Assembly: GCA_051453625.1 (NCBI GenBank)
Contig: JBOZIK010000001.1
Location: forward strand, 92,160,750 to 92,224,749
DNA from: Welwitschia mirabilis
Lineage: Eukaryota; Gnetophyta; Gnetopsida; Welwitschiales
Direction: 5' to 3'
Length of the DNA stretch: 64,000 nucleotides
A program made the position numbers and the translations under genes. Shown one piece after another: positions 1 through 11,257 of the stretch. Every line of letters starts with the position of its first letter. Positions within the stretch are counted from its first letter, which is position 1. The notes under the pieces were generated by a model that made no database searches, was not told the origin of the DNA, and saw nothing but the letters and a program-made list of their open reading frames with translations.

Positions 1-350
1 TAATGCATCTAGTCATGCTATAGGAGTTGTTTTTAGGTAAAAGATAAAAATAATAAACCATATGCTATTGCTTATATTAGTAAAAACCTTAAACCAACTC
101 AACAAAATTATATAATAACTGAGAAAGAGTTGTTAGCAATAGTAGTAGAATTAAAGAAGTTTATGCATTATATTCTAGATTATGAAGTAAAAGTTCGTAT
201 AGCTATAGTGCTATTAGATTTTTGATTTAAAAAAAAATGATTCAAGAATTATGAGATGGATGCTATTAATGCAAGAATTTGACTTAAAGATTATTCATAA
301 AAGAGAAACAAAAAATGTAGTAGCAAATCATCTCTCAAGATTGAAATTTT
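1..350 (+). pseudogene. pol: RNase H domain remnant of TE-1 pol
   Basis: RNase H removes the RNA strand of the RNA/DNA hybrid during reverse transcription. The text reads NASSHAIGVV, then a TEKELLAIV-like block (about 115-150), then MRWMLLMQEFDLKIIHK and ANHLSR (about 325-345), all family landmarks in the right order. The first catalytic Asp is Asn (NASS). A Gln after the GVV block is TAA. A run of A near 230 carries a frameshift. Non-functional. Confidence 0.8.
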
Positions 351-489
351 ATAATGAAGAACATATAAACATAAGAGATGAATTTCTAGATGAACATCAT
401 TTATAGGTAAAAATCAATCTATGGTACACTGACATAGCCAACTTTATTAAGAGTAGAAAGTTACCATATTCTATGAAGTATTATGAAAG

Positions 490-1540
490 AAAAATATTAT
501 TAAGATAATGTAGAGACTACATATGGCATGATAAGATGTTATTTAGAATATATAAAGATCATGTTATTAGAAGATGTGTAGAAGAAAATTTTTAGAAAGA
601 AATTCTAAAGGAAGCTCATGAGGAAGAAGGAGAAGAATAATGGATTTAATTAATTAAACCTTTTAATGTCTAAGAGATAGATTTCATTGGATCTACTAGT
701 CGTTCCTCTTATAGAAAGAAATATATTTTGGTCTACATTAATTATTTTACTAAGTGGGCTGAGGATGAGGCTGTATCTCACTATTCTTTCCAAACCATAG
801 TTAATGTTTTCCTTAGGAATATCATATATTAATTTGGAGCCCCTCAAAGTCTTATATTCAATAAAGAAACTCATTTTACTAGTGAAATCTTCAAGAAACT
901 CCTAATAAAATGTGAAATCCATTACAAACTCTCTACTACATATCACCCTTAATCTAATGGCCAAGCTGGAGTAATTAATAGAAAAATTAATAGAATATTA
1001 ATTAAAGTCATATAATGTTTAAAAAATAGATTAGGTTAAAAAGCTAAATAAAGCTTTATGGATTTATAGAATAACTTGAAAACATAGCATAGAGTTTACA
1101 CCATATCAATTATTTTATAGAAAAATAGTTATTTTGCCAATTGAATTTAGAATAAAAACATTAAACTAGCTAAAATACTAAAGTGTAATTTAGATACAAC
1201 TTAATAGGGATAAATAGAAAACATGAATATTTTAGATGAAAATAGGAAAGAATCTCTTTTGCATAAAGAAGTTATACAACAAAAAACTAAAATATATCAT
1301 GATAATAAAATTAGAAAAACTAGCTTCAATGTATGAGATTATGTATTAATCTTTGATCCTAAAAAGGTCCATTTAAAATAAAAGTATGAAAAAAATTAGC
1401 TAGGACCTTATACCATGACAAAAATTTTGGAAAATAAACTCATAGAGTATATGATCTTGATGAAAAAATTAACCTATAAAGTTAATGGATAGAGAATAAA
1501 AATGTATTATGATTATAATCTTTGCTATATTATTTAGGAA
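490..1540 (+). pseudogene. pol: Integrase remnant of TE-1 pol
   Basis: Integrase joins the cDNA ends to host DNA. Readable blocks are IRRCVEENF (about 565-595), EIDFIG at 674-691 with the first catalytic Asp, YFTKWAE (about 745), FGAPQSLIF followed by NKETHF (about 835-878), and SNGQAGVINR (about 955-985). Then comes a YQLFYRK block (about 1105-1125), a GPYTM block (about 1405) and KVNG (about 1480). The second catalytic Asp is Asn and the catalytic Glu is Gly. The N-terminal HHCC zinc-binding region is missing: text jumps from KEAHEE (about 610-625) to KPFNV (about 655). Several stops sit at Gln positions. The C-terminal motif fits Athila/Tat and no chromodomain follows. Confidence 0.85.
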
Positions 1541-4500
1541 ACCCTTATAAGATGGAAGGAATACTTCCACTCTACTTATAAATAAAAATTTATACACTAG
1601 ATAATAAGGATGAGTTATTTCATTAAAGTTTATTGAAGGTATCTATTTATTAAGTTGATTAGGATAAGTCTAATGATTCTAAAATAAGAAGTTATCTTGA
1701 TAAGTCTCCAATAGTAGATTGTGCATTATCCTTACTAAGAAGATTAACGAGACACATTTTATCATATAATAGAATATCTTCTAATGAATATTTTAAAGAG
1801 AGAAAAAAACAACAATGTTCTATTACAAGTGCATTAGGGCAAATATTCCTAAGAGGGGCATTTGATAGTGCAATAAAATAGCCATGAGGACTCCACTGAT
1901 GGATTAGTTAGCCATGATCAAGGAAAAAAAAAGAAATCTTATGTGTTCTTACTTCTTTGATAGTGATTGCACTCTCCTCATTGTGGTTAGAAAATTAAGT
2001 TATAAAAAATAAAAGTTCAGGAAGAGTTACATCTTAAAATTCATTTAAGACATAATTAGTTACCAATGCTATAAATATATATCATAACTTACAATAAAGA
2101 AAAAAGAAGAATAAGAAGGATTTAATTCTATTATGTAATAGAATGTGAATCCAAAGATTTCAAAGATTTTCAATTCAATATCATGCACAATCATTCAATT
2201 CTATTTTAAAAGATAGCAAAGCTTCATAGTTTTAAAATCATTTTGCATTATATTAATAATTTGATAGATTTTTTAGTATGAATTCCCCTGTTTATAAGTT
2301 ATAAAAAAATCTAATCATAAGATAACTTTATTTAAAGAAAAATAACAAATAAAAACTTTATCAAATAAAGGAATTTATTACATCATTCCTTAGAACATAA
2401 TAAATCCTCACTTAAACTATTTAAAAATTATAAAACAAATTACTTTGATAAAGCAACTCAATTCTTGAAGCGGCCAAAGAACTTATTCCTTCTATTAGAA
2501 TGCTTAATCTTATATGATGATCTTATAGAACTTTTACTTGATGGCAGTAAATGCATTTTACTTAGGAATTCTAATAATACATTGATTTCCTTTGGAAGAG
2601 CTTACCAAAAGTTCTTATAAGGTTTGGTATTCCATATTGTCTTCTCTATATTCTCCCTATCAAAATTTAGTGTAGTTAGAATAAGTATAAGATTTATACC
2701 TTGAAGCTGACCAAATTTTTTTTTAACACCTACATCTAGCTAGCTAATTGGACTAAGAAAAAATTGTAATATGAGTCTCCTTGATTGAGTTACTGATGTA
2801 GTTATTTAATCCTAATCCTTAGATACTCAACCATCAAGTGATGAATCATGGAACCAAAAATTAGAGGAATGACCCCATTTTCAAAATGTTCTCTACTAGC
2901 TTCAATAATAAAGGTATCTAGGGTATCTAAGATCTTAGCAATTAATTTGTAATCATAATATAGTAAGGATGACATCTTGTTCTTAGATCTAATAAAAATA
3001 TAATATGATTAATATTTCACACTTCTAATTTACATATCAATCTGCATAAAACCTAAGTTAAAAAGGTAACATTTTACCTTATTAACACTTGAGGTAGTAA
3101 TGGGAGAGTGAGAAGGAATAAAATCCATGAGGATTAAATAGGAAGGGATGGTAAGAATTGAAAAGGAATTAAGTGGAGGAATTCTAAAACTCAGTATGGA
3201 TAATGCTAAATGATTAACTCAAAGAAATAAAATTTATAGTGTAAGGATTACATAATGTGATTGACAAGTGTGATGTACCTTAAGATATTAAGTGTACATG
3301 GGTTCAACAATGAAGTAAAAGATTTGAAAAAATCTACATGACTATTTTATCTAATATCCTAGCTATGCGAAGTATCAATAATAGCCTTTATGTTAAAGAA
3401 AGAGTTGAGGAGTTTCAAATTGACTAAGGCTCAAACTGAAGTCCAAATTTCGATCGATTTATGATCAGTTTAGTTTTTATTCAAGCTGCAATCCTTTGTA
3501 AGAACCCACTAGATTTTGTTACCACCACTAATTGCTAAGTGATTAAGTAAAATCTTAAAAGTTATTAAGGAAAAAATTTAGATAATATTATGAAAACAAG
3601 ATTAGTAGTAAATAAAAAATAATGTATTTACATAGGGAATAAGAAGATGAATATTTCCTATATTAATTTCCTTGATCATAAGCTAAAATTCTAGAATACA
3701 TTTATCCAGTTGTCTGATACTAACTCAAAGTTAGAACTTTGAATTAAATTTCAAGTTAACTTAATTATCTTCTTACATTCTATATTACACTTAAACCTAT
3801 AATAAAACAATATCATCTAGTTAACTAACATTAACTCAAAGTCAAGAATATGAGTAAGATATTAAGCTAATACATCATGCTACAAAGTTAACTAATACTA
3901 GATCAAAGTTTAAACCTTGAATTAGATTTGAAGTTAATCCATCATGCTATAAGATTAGAAGTTAACTAACACTAGTTCAAAGTTAAAACTTTGAGTCGAA
4001 TTTTGAGTAAACTTATTTCTGAGAGTAGGGTATTTTTTTATTGAAGGTCTTTATTGACTTTCTTCTATATCTTCCTTTCACAACCATGATTCTTTACTTT
4101 ATCTCACATAGTTATATTTAACTGGTAAAGATTTAAAGGACCACGTTGAGAAATTTCAAGAACTTAATAATCCCTTTCAAACCTTATCTAGTTCAATAAT
4201 CGATTTGATGACTCCTGTCAAGAACTTGATATTTAATGATGATCCTTATCAAATCCTTTTGTTATAAAGAGTGAAATCACTTAAATATGACACCTTATTT
4301 TTCCAACTCATTACTTAAAATCATTTTTGATGACCCTTCTTATTATTAATTACCTCCATTAAATTTTAGTAAATAACTTCTTTCCATGTTACCTAGCCCA
4401 TGTCATCTTCCATGAAATTCTCTTCATGTTAATCAATTTTCTTATTGATATCCTTTTCACTATGTCATTCAATTCTCTAACATCAACATCCATAGGGAAT

Positions 4501-5030
4501 AATTCTAATTCAAATTGATTTTCTAGTAAAATTTTTTTAAGTCTCTTTAAACGTGTGAATTTACTGTAATAGTAAGTATAGATTTTTACCTATATTAAGT
4601 GGGAACAGATTAGTAATTTCACTTTTACTTTTGCATTTTGCATTTTCATGCTTTTTCATGTTTTTTTTTATGTTTTTCATTCTTTCAAAATCATGGTAAA
4701 ATAGCCTTACATGAAAATTTTAGATTAGTTTATTGTTATTATTTTCAGCATTCAGGAGTATGTAAGATTTAATGTGGGAAGGTAGAATAAACATGACTTT
4801 GTCAAAATACATATTTTAGATTTTCCAAAAATACATTTTATTATTAGTTAAGTAGTTTTTCTTCAAAACATTTTTCAAATAATTTTTAAATGACTTTATC
4901 TAATTTAGTCCATTATGATAATTTGATAAAATGCAAAATTACTATCAACTTTTACAAATGTGATTTCTAGCCCTTGTTCAATTGAAATTAAATAAAGAAT
5001 TATTGAATTGGGTGGTACAAATGACTACCT
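1541..5030 (+). other. TE-1 spacer between integrase and the extra ORF
   Basis: About 3.5 kb of AT-rich DNA with no coherent reading frame on either strand. The only structure I can support is a set of degenerate repeats with small hairpins near 3718-4010. In Athila/Tat elements the stretch after integrase is often long and may carry an env-like or other ORF. Here it may be an untranslated spacer, or coding sequence decayed beyond recognition. Confidence 0.5.
3716..4010 (+). repeat. Degenerate repeats with a recurring short hairpin
   Basis: Four related copies of an ACTAACACTAGTTCAAAG-like block start near 3718, 3827, 3888 and 3963. Three of them continue into an inverted repeat, TCAAAGTT-AACTTTGA or a close variant, at 3725-3742, 3903-3920 and 3977-3994. 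The spacing is irregular (about 110, 60 and 75 bp), so this is an old eroded array. It lies in the TE-1 spacer. Function unknown. Confidence 0.6.
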
Positions 5031-7562
5031 ATGAATGAAAAATTTACTCTAGAATCTATCTATGAATTTTACAAGAATTTAAGATTTGATGATAAGAAAA
5101 ATGTATTGCAAATAATTATGGAAGATAAAAGAATGTTAATTACTCAAGAATATATTAAACAAATGTTGCACTTGCCACCTAGAGGAAAATCCATTGAGGA
5201 CATAAGAAAAAAAGAAGATACAAATTTAAGTATGAGTCTTCTAGAAAGGATGGTAGTATAGGGCAAAATAATAGTGAACAAAGATTCAAAACCTAAATTA
5301 TTCATTACTTTCAAAATTGTAGCTAGTAATTTAGTACCAATCCTTCATAAATAGAAAGGTATCACATTATCTGACTCATATATAATAGCAGCTATAAAGG
5401 ATAAGATAAATCAGACAAACATGAATATTATAGAAGGGATCTTTTTGGATTTGGTTAGACATATTTGAAAATAATAACAGTTAGAATAGAAGCTTCTAAT
5501 CTAGTAGGGCTAGGATTTCTGTTTTTCATAGCCTGAATATTAAGTAAAAACAAAGTTCTATTCCAATTAAATAAGCCTTGTGTAGATTTAACAATTTAAA
5601 GTCTATTTGAGGTGAAAGAGTTAAGCTTTTAAAACCCAAAATATAAAGAACTACTCAACCAAATCTATAAGAACCCTCTTCTACTCCTTAGAGTCTTCCT
5701 CCACTATTGCCTCCTCACAACATGGCCTAAGAACCAACTCAATTCTTTGTTAAAGGACTCCTACCCTTTCATCCACTACAATCTAGTCAATTCTCTAAAG
5801 TACAAGAAGAAGATAAGATCAATAGTGTTTATAGTGATTTGAATTTAGTTAAAGATGAAATTTAAACTTATCTTTGTAGAAAAGAATAATATTTAGCATT
5901 GCAAAATCAAGTTAAAAATTTAAAAATTGAGAATGCATTTTTTATGTAAAAATTAAATTAATAAAAAGAAAATACTAGAATATTACAATAAGAAATCATC
6001 AAAAAAGAAGGAAAATATTTAGCTATTTAAATCCTACAAGGACATGAGTAAGAAATTACAAAGAGCTTATGAATGCATTCCTAAATTAAAGACCACTATT
6101 CAAAACAGGGATGAATTAGAAATTTTTCCAAGGAAAAGACTAAACATATTAGTATCCTTATTACAAAATTTGGCTTTAAACAAGAAATATAATGCTAAAT
6201 ACATAAAGAATTAATAAAAGTCCATTATATTTATGCATAATGAAGGGCCTCTACTCCTTAGAAGGGTATATTTAGATAAACTATATGCAGATCTATAAGG
6301 TATGAATGAAACATTTATGAAGACTCATGTAGAGGCCTAAGAATATAGACACAAGTGGCTTGGAGCTTAAAATTTAATTGGATATTATCATTCCATGTTA
6401 GAAGCAAATAGTATATCCATGGATTAGGTGATAGAAGAAAATAAGGCTTTCAAGAATTATATGAGAGAAACAAGATCTTTTAGTCAATCTCATTAAGATC
6501 CAACCATTGAACATATGTCTTCAAAAATAAAAGAAGAAATCAGAAGAGTAGTGAGTTTAATACAAAATATTCCTTTAACTCTTTAACTCTAACTAAAGAG
6601 ATTAAAAATAACATAAACCTAAGTATCATAATTACTTGAAAGAAATCTCATGTAGATTTCAATAGGGATATTAAGGTAATATGCCCAGAATCTACTCAAT
6701 TATAATTAAAAATTTAAAAAGAGATAATATGAGATTATTATATGAACTTTGCCTAATGAAGGTTAAGTTGGGTAAGAGGATTATATTTGGGTATGAATAA
6801 TTTGCAATTCCATGAAGCCTTAAATACTATCCTAAAAATCTATATGATTTTATTAATATATCTTAAGAGCATTTAGAAAGTATCATTTAAAAGACTTTTG
6901 AAGGGATGGTTAAAGTTAAGTAAAATTTTTGATAACTGTAAAAGAGAGATTAAATCTTTCAAGGTTATAAATAATATAAAAAGAAATGAGGCTTCCACTA
7001 GATAATTTAAAATTTTTTAAAATGATATGGATACAAAAGTTTATATAATATTAGAAGAATGTAAATTAGGTATGAAATTTTTTATAGTGTCCTCTTAGGA
7101 TTTTTAGCAGTTATATTCCTTTACATATAGAATTATAAAAAATATGACCATGCTGAGAGGCACTTTTGCAAACATCTTTTCAAAATTAGAAAATAAGGAT
7201 TTATTAAAAATACATATAGTTCCAATAGAATAAACTCCAGAAGTAAGACCACAAGTTGAGGTAGCTTCAAAACTAGAACATGTGCTTTAAAGTCTCAGAA
7301 TAAGAATTTCTCTCACTCCTAAAAAAAAGAGAGAAGAGTCAAAGTAGCTAAGGACTCATTCAAGATGAAGAGGTAAAGGTAAAACTATAGCAACTAGAGA
7401 GCCAATAGATACAAAACTATAGATTTAAATGATTCTACTTTATAGGAGAAACAAAGAAATATTTTAATTGCCTTAGAACAAGAAAAATAAGTAGCTCAAT
7501 TGGTCAAGAAATTAGAATAATTAAAGTCCAATGAAGAGAAAAGTAAAAAAGGAAAATGATAA
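5031..7562 (+). pseudogene. Large decayed extra ORF of TE-1, unknown product
   Basis: A 76-residue open stretch starts at 5031 (MNEKFTLESIYEFYKNL). Past its TAG the same frame continues coherently to about 5530, through a leucine/isoleucine-rich block near 5300-5460 (ASNLVPILHK, SYIIAAIKDKINQ). Its stops are TAG, TAA and TGA, where Gln or Trp would fit. Later blocks in other frames include a lysine/glutamate-rich stretch near 5860-6060 that could form a coiled coil, and a C-terminal LVKKLE/EEKSKKGK stretch ending in TGATAA at 7557-7562. The ORF ends about 60 bp before the polypurine tract, so it is the last ORF of the element. The central block loosely recalls the putative plant transposon protein family near Athila-like elements; that is weak. 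I do not recognise the product. Confidence 0.5.
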
Positions 7563-7623
7563 GCCTCTCTTTCTTTTTCTTTTGTTTATATTTGTTTGTT
7601 AAGAAACTAACAAAATCTTGAGC

Positions 7624-7633
7624 TTAGGGGAAC
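7624..7633 (+). promoter_or_regulatory. Polypurine tract of TE-1
   Basis: The sequence ttaggggaac directly precedes a TG start (TGATGAAAAC). A purine-rich tract just 5' of the 3' LTR primes plus-strand DNA synthesis. Its place after the last ORF and before an LTR-like block supports the call. Confidence 0.6.
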
Positions 7634-7790
7634 TGATGAAAACTAAAAATGATGTAAATTTTAATTATTAATAAGAAGCCTTTGTTCTTATGATTATACA
7701 TTTTAGATAACATTTGATATTTCTCTTTAGCATTTAAGTTAACATATCATTTGGTTAGAATATTAGTTAGTTAGTATGTTAGTAGGTTAG

Positions 7791-7798
7791 TACACACA

Positions 7799-7841
<43 letters not shown>

Positions 7842-8030
7842 ACACACACACACACACAAAAACACACACAAACACACACACACACACACACACAAACANN
7901 NNNNNNNNNNNNNNNNNNNNNNNNNNNNNNNNNNNNNNNNNNNNNNNNNNNNNNNNNNNNNNNNNNNNNNNNNNNNNNNNNNNNNNNNNNNNNNNNNNCA
8001 CACACAGATATATATATATATATATATATA
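7791..8030 (+). repeat. CA microsatellite passing into TA, with a gap
   Basis: A (CA)n tract with scattered interruptions runs from 7791 to 7898. After a 100-N gap it continues as CA at 7999-8006 and as (TA)12 at 8007-8030. The true length is unknown because the gap falls inside the repeat. Long cysteine/valine and tyrosine/isoleucine readings on the minus strand are artefacts of this repeat. Confidence 0.95.
7899..7998. other. Assembly gap, 100 N
   Basis: Exactly 100 N inside the CA/TA microsatellite. The round size suggests a gap of unknown length. Confidence 0.98.
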
Positions 8031-8834
8031 ACATGATGTTGTAGGTAAAACATGCCATCTGACATGAGGATAAGGAAGAATATCAAGGTGGTAGAAATAT
8101 CTCAACAACTTCAACCATAAATCTATTTCTCAAAAGGTAAAAAAAGGAAATAATAAAATAGAAAGAGGATTAAGGGTTTAAGGAGGATATCACCATGAGG
8201 TAAGAAAATCTTTTGGAAAAAAGGATTTAGTAATAGAACTAAAGTAAAAAGATCAAGGGAAAGCTCTAGCCATCCTACAAAGGCTGCAACAACATCTTCA
8301 ATTTCTAGTGTTGCTGTAAAGGAAAAACAAAAAGTTCTTAGTACACTTTTATGTAACATTTTGGTATTTTAATATGGAGCTAAAAAGCTAACATATTTTG
8401 ATATCATAAACATGTTTTATTACTTGAAAAAATAATATTGTCTCTTACTTACTCCTATTTATGTAGTTGAACATCAATTAGGATAATTAGCATTACTTAA
8501 AAGTAAGTATTGTTAAACATTCATCTAAAATTTCTATCATTTTTTTCTATTTTCTCTTTATTTCCCCCTAATGTAATATATGTATATAGCAAACCTACCA
8601 ATTATCAACCTGACTAATTTAGATAACTTCATCATGAACTTATCATGATGATGTATTTTGAACTAAATGTTTAAAGTACTAACACTCTCAACTAGTTCTT
8701 TAGTAAATCTCTGATTTTTATTTAATGATCTAAGCTTATTTCAATTTAATAAAGTCATTCTTTTCTACATTTTTAACACAATTCTTAATATTTTTTACAT
8801 TTATCTTACAACATAAGCTTCCATCATCAAGGAA

Positions 8835-9345
8835 GATAAGGTATTCTCAAAAGTTAATCTAAATTTTGGATATCATCAAGTTTGAACTAAGAAAGAAAAT
8901 ATTTATAAAACAACATTTATAACCTACTATAGGTATTACAAGTTTACTATTATGCCTGTTGGTTTAACTAATACACCTAGAGTATTTATAAGTCTTATGA
9001 GTTACATCTTTCAACTAGATCTTGATTTCTTTATAATAGTATTCATTGATGACATCCTCATTTCTTCTAAGACTTATGAAGAGCATGAGAAACACTTGAA
9101 AATACTATTACAAACTTTATGGAATCATTAATTATATGCCAACATGAAAAAATGCTCTTTTTAAAAGAAATCTATTCAAATTCCAGGCCATATGATATCA
9201 AAGGAAGGTATATTAGTGGATGAAGATAAAGTTAAAGTAATCATGGAATGGATAATACCTACAATATTACTAATGTTATAAGATTTATTACTCTTGCTGA
9301 GTACTACCATCAATTCATCTTCAACTCCTGTAAGATAACTTTTTC
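8835..9345 (+). pseudogene. pol: Reverse transcriptase remnant of TE-2
   Basis: The domain is entered abruptly at FSKVNLNFGYHQV, followed by KTTF, FTIMPVGLTNTP and the active-site box FIDDILISSKTYEEH. The catalytic FIDD at 9042-9053 is intact. HQLYANMKKCSF (after one TAA at a Gln position), GHMISKEGILVDEDKVK and a decayed SFL block follow. The palm and connection parts are well preserved, while the N-terminal fingers are cut off by TE-1. Stops fall at Gln, Arg and Trp positions. Confidence 0.88.
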
Positions 9346-9399
9346 ATTAACAAGCTTTTCAAAGAAAAATAAAGACTTCCAATTGATAGAAAAATGTTA

Positions 9400-9830
9400 G
9401 CAATTACTTGATCATCTTAGAGAATTCTTAACTAGTACTTGAGCCTTAGTAATGCTAGATTATTTAAGAATCTTTTTAGTTTATACCAATGCATCTAGAG
9501 AAGGTTTTATAGCATTTCTTGAATAATATAAAAAAGAAATAGCTTATGAATCAAGAAAAATTAAAACTCATAAGAGAAATTATCCTATTCATGATCTTAA
9601 ATTAGCTATAATAATTTTTTATTTGAAAGTGTGGAAGCATTACCTATATGGTGTAAAATTTTAAGTTTGGATAGATCATAAGAGTTTAAAATACATTTTT
9701 ACTCAACTTAAACTTAAGTAAAGAAGATGGATAAAATTTTTATGTGATTTTGATCTAGATATTTTATACCATAAAGGCAAAGGAGAAAAGGTTGCAGATT
9801 CTCTTAGTAGATGACATTATCTTAAAGTAA
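9400..9830 (+). pseudogene. pol: RNase H remnant of TE-2
   Basis: Blocks are YTNASREGFIAFL (about 9480-9520), IAYESRKIKTHKRNYP, HDLKLAIIIFYLKVWKHYLYG, WIDHKSLKYIFTQ and a tail ending VADSLSR (about 9795-9812). This is the chromovirus RNase H order. The first catalytic Asp is Asn and the Glu is Lys; the third acidic residue in WIDHKS is kept. Non-functional. Confidence 0.88.
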
Positions 9831-9879
9831 TCATGAAAATTTAAAGCCAAAATTCTACCATTATGTTAGAGGAATAAGT

Positions 9880-10990
9880 AAAGGATGAGAATTGTTTAAA
9901 AATAAAGCACTAGTTAGAAAAATCAATAGACTTAAAGAATTTTAGTATTAATTTAGATGGTATTATTAGATTCAAAAAAAGATTTTTGGTTCCTAATGTA
10001 GATAAAACTAAACATAAGATAATAGTTGAATTTCATAATACACCTATAGTAGATCATCCTAGAGGTTCTAAAATGTATCAAAACATGAAAAAAAAAATTT
10101 TATGGTTAAGGATGAAAAAGGATATAGCAAAATTTGTGTTAAGGTATCTTCGTTGTAGATAAGCTAAAGAAAAACATAGAAATATAGTAGGATTACTTAT
10201 CCTCATAATATTATAAAATATAAGTGGGATGCAATTTTTATGAACTTTATTATAGGACTTTCAAAAAATCAAAGAGATAATGACTATATTCAAAATTGCA
10301 TTTGGTTGCATAATGTACCTTTAGCAGTTATCTCTAAAAGAAATTTAAAATTTGCTTCTAAGTTTTGGAAAGAATTACAAATGGGTTTAAAAACCAAGTT
10401 AAATATAACATTTCACCCTTAAATAGATGTTTAAGTATAAAGAATTAATAAAAATTTAGAAGATCTTCTTAGAGCATGTATCATAGATAATCCTAAGAGT
10501 TGGAAAGAGTACTTATAATTGGTAAAATTTGCATATAATAACAATCATCAGAGTTCAATTTAGATGGCTCCATTTGTAGCCTTATATGTCAGAAAGTGTA
10601 GAGCACCTACTTTGTAAATAGAACTTGAAGAGAGATTGATGATAGGACCAAAAATATTATAAAAATAGAAAGTAAGATGAGGATCATTAAAAATAGACTT
10701 AAAGAAGTAGTAAATAGATAAAAGATATATGAAGATCATCAAAGAATAGATCTTGAGTTTAAAATAGGAGATCATGTATTTCTTAAAGTGTCACGAATGA
10801 AATCAATAGTGAGAGGATTTAAGAGCAAAATTAGCTCCTTGATTCATTATATTACTTAAAGTATTGGAAATAGTTAAACCTATTACATACAAGCTTTCTC
10901 TGCCTTCTTAATTATTGCACATGCATGATGTTTTCCATGTAAGTATGATAAGAAGGTATATTACCGATTCTTATCCTATGTGAAATTGGT
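9880..10990 (+). pseudogene. pol: Integrase remnant of TE-2 with an internal deletion
   Basis: The zinc-binding region begins near IRFKKRFLVPN (about 9965) and includes HPRGSKMYQNMKKK and LWLRMKKDIAKFVLRYL. The core has MNFIIGLSKNQRDND (10240-10284), then jumps to IQNCIWLHNVPLAVIS. The matching TE-7 text holds about 90 extra bases here (about 60727-60817), including the IVDKAMKLAHF block. The first Asp of the catalytic triad is Asn (MNFI), the second is Lys (ISKRN), and the Glu site is TAA. Later blocks are LEDLLRACIIDNPKSWKEYL, KFAYNNNHQSS and MAPFVALY (10560-10590). The C-terminal part reads MHDVFHVSMI near 10920-10950. Confidence 0.87.
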
Positions 10991-11029
10991 CTCATATTTA
11001 GGTGGAACAAGATGGTTTAACTATAGAAA

Positions 11030-11165
11030 TTATAAAAGTAGTTTGGACCAATAAACTATCAATTTACAAAATAAGAGATTCATTAAGTGAAGATAAAGTG
11101 GAGCAATCATAGTCTTAATGAAGCTACCTATGAGCTAAAAAAAAAAAATGAAAAATCAATATCCA
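11030..11165 (+). pseudogene. pol: Chromodomain remnant of TE-2
   Basis: Downstream of integrase the frame reads IKWSNHSLNEATYELKKK (about 11090-11145), the C-terminal core of a retrotransposon chromodomain, with its Trp retained. Chromodomains on integrase bind methylated histone H3 and direct insertion into heterochromatin; that is known of chromoviruses, not shown here. The same block in TE-7 (61620-61660) has TGA in place of this Trp. Confidence 0.75.
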
Positions 11166-11239
11166 GATCTTGTTGAACCTCATAACATGTTGTTAAATGT
11201 TCTCAAGATTTTATGTATCTTGATTCCTAGGAATAAATT

Positions 11240-11257
11240 AGTCTGAGTAAGAAAGAA
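11240..11257 (+). promoter_or_regulatory. Degraded polypurine tract of TE-2
   Basis: The purine-rich text gagtaagaaagaa lies immediately before the LTR start TGTTATATCCC at 11258. TE-7 has the better preserved counterpart taagtaggggagaa at the same place. Confidence 0.7.

Larger units (their letters stand above)
1..8829 (+). mobile_element. TE-1: Athila/Tat-type Ty3/gypsy retrotransposon, 3' part
   Basis: The window opens inside the RNase H of a non-chromovirus Ty3/gypsy element. In order it shows RNase H (1-350), integrase (490-1540), a long AT-rich spacer, a large decayed extra ORF (5031-7562), a polypurine tract (7624-7633) and a putative 3' LTR (7634-8829). The integrase C-terminus ends in a KVNG-type motif, as in Athila/Tat elements, and there is no chromodomain. 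The element interrupts the reverse transcriptase of TE-2, whose reading begins abruptly near 8835. The right border is inferred from that junction; the 5' LTR is outside the window, so no LTR pair or target duplication could be checked. Confidence 0.75.
7634..8829 (+). repeat. Putative 3' LTR of TE-1
   Basis: About 1.2 kb between the polypurine tract and the point where TE-2 reverse transcriptase resumes. It starts TGATG. The last CA before TE-2 coding text is at 8828-8829 (catcatca). It contains a large CA/TA microsatellite and a 100-N gap. The partner LTR is outside the window, so the ends are inferred only. Confidence 0.5.

Noticed and set aside
5031-7562. Host gene in the TE-1 region
   Set aside because: It lies between integrase and the polypurine tract of TE-1 on the same strand and ends just before the LTR, so it belongs to the element.
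7771-8114. Three overlapping minus-strand open frames rich in Cys-Val and Tyr-Ile
   Set aside because: They are translations of the CA/TA microsatellite and of N bases.
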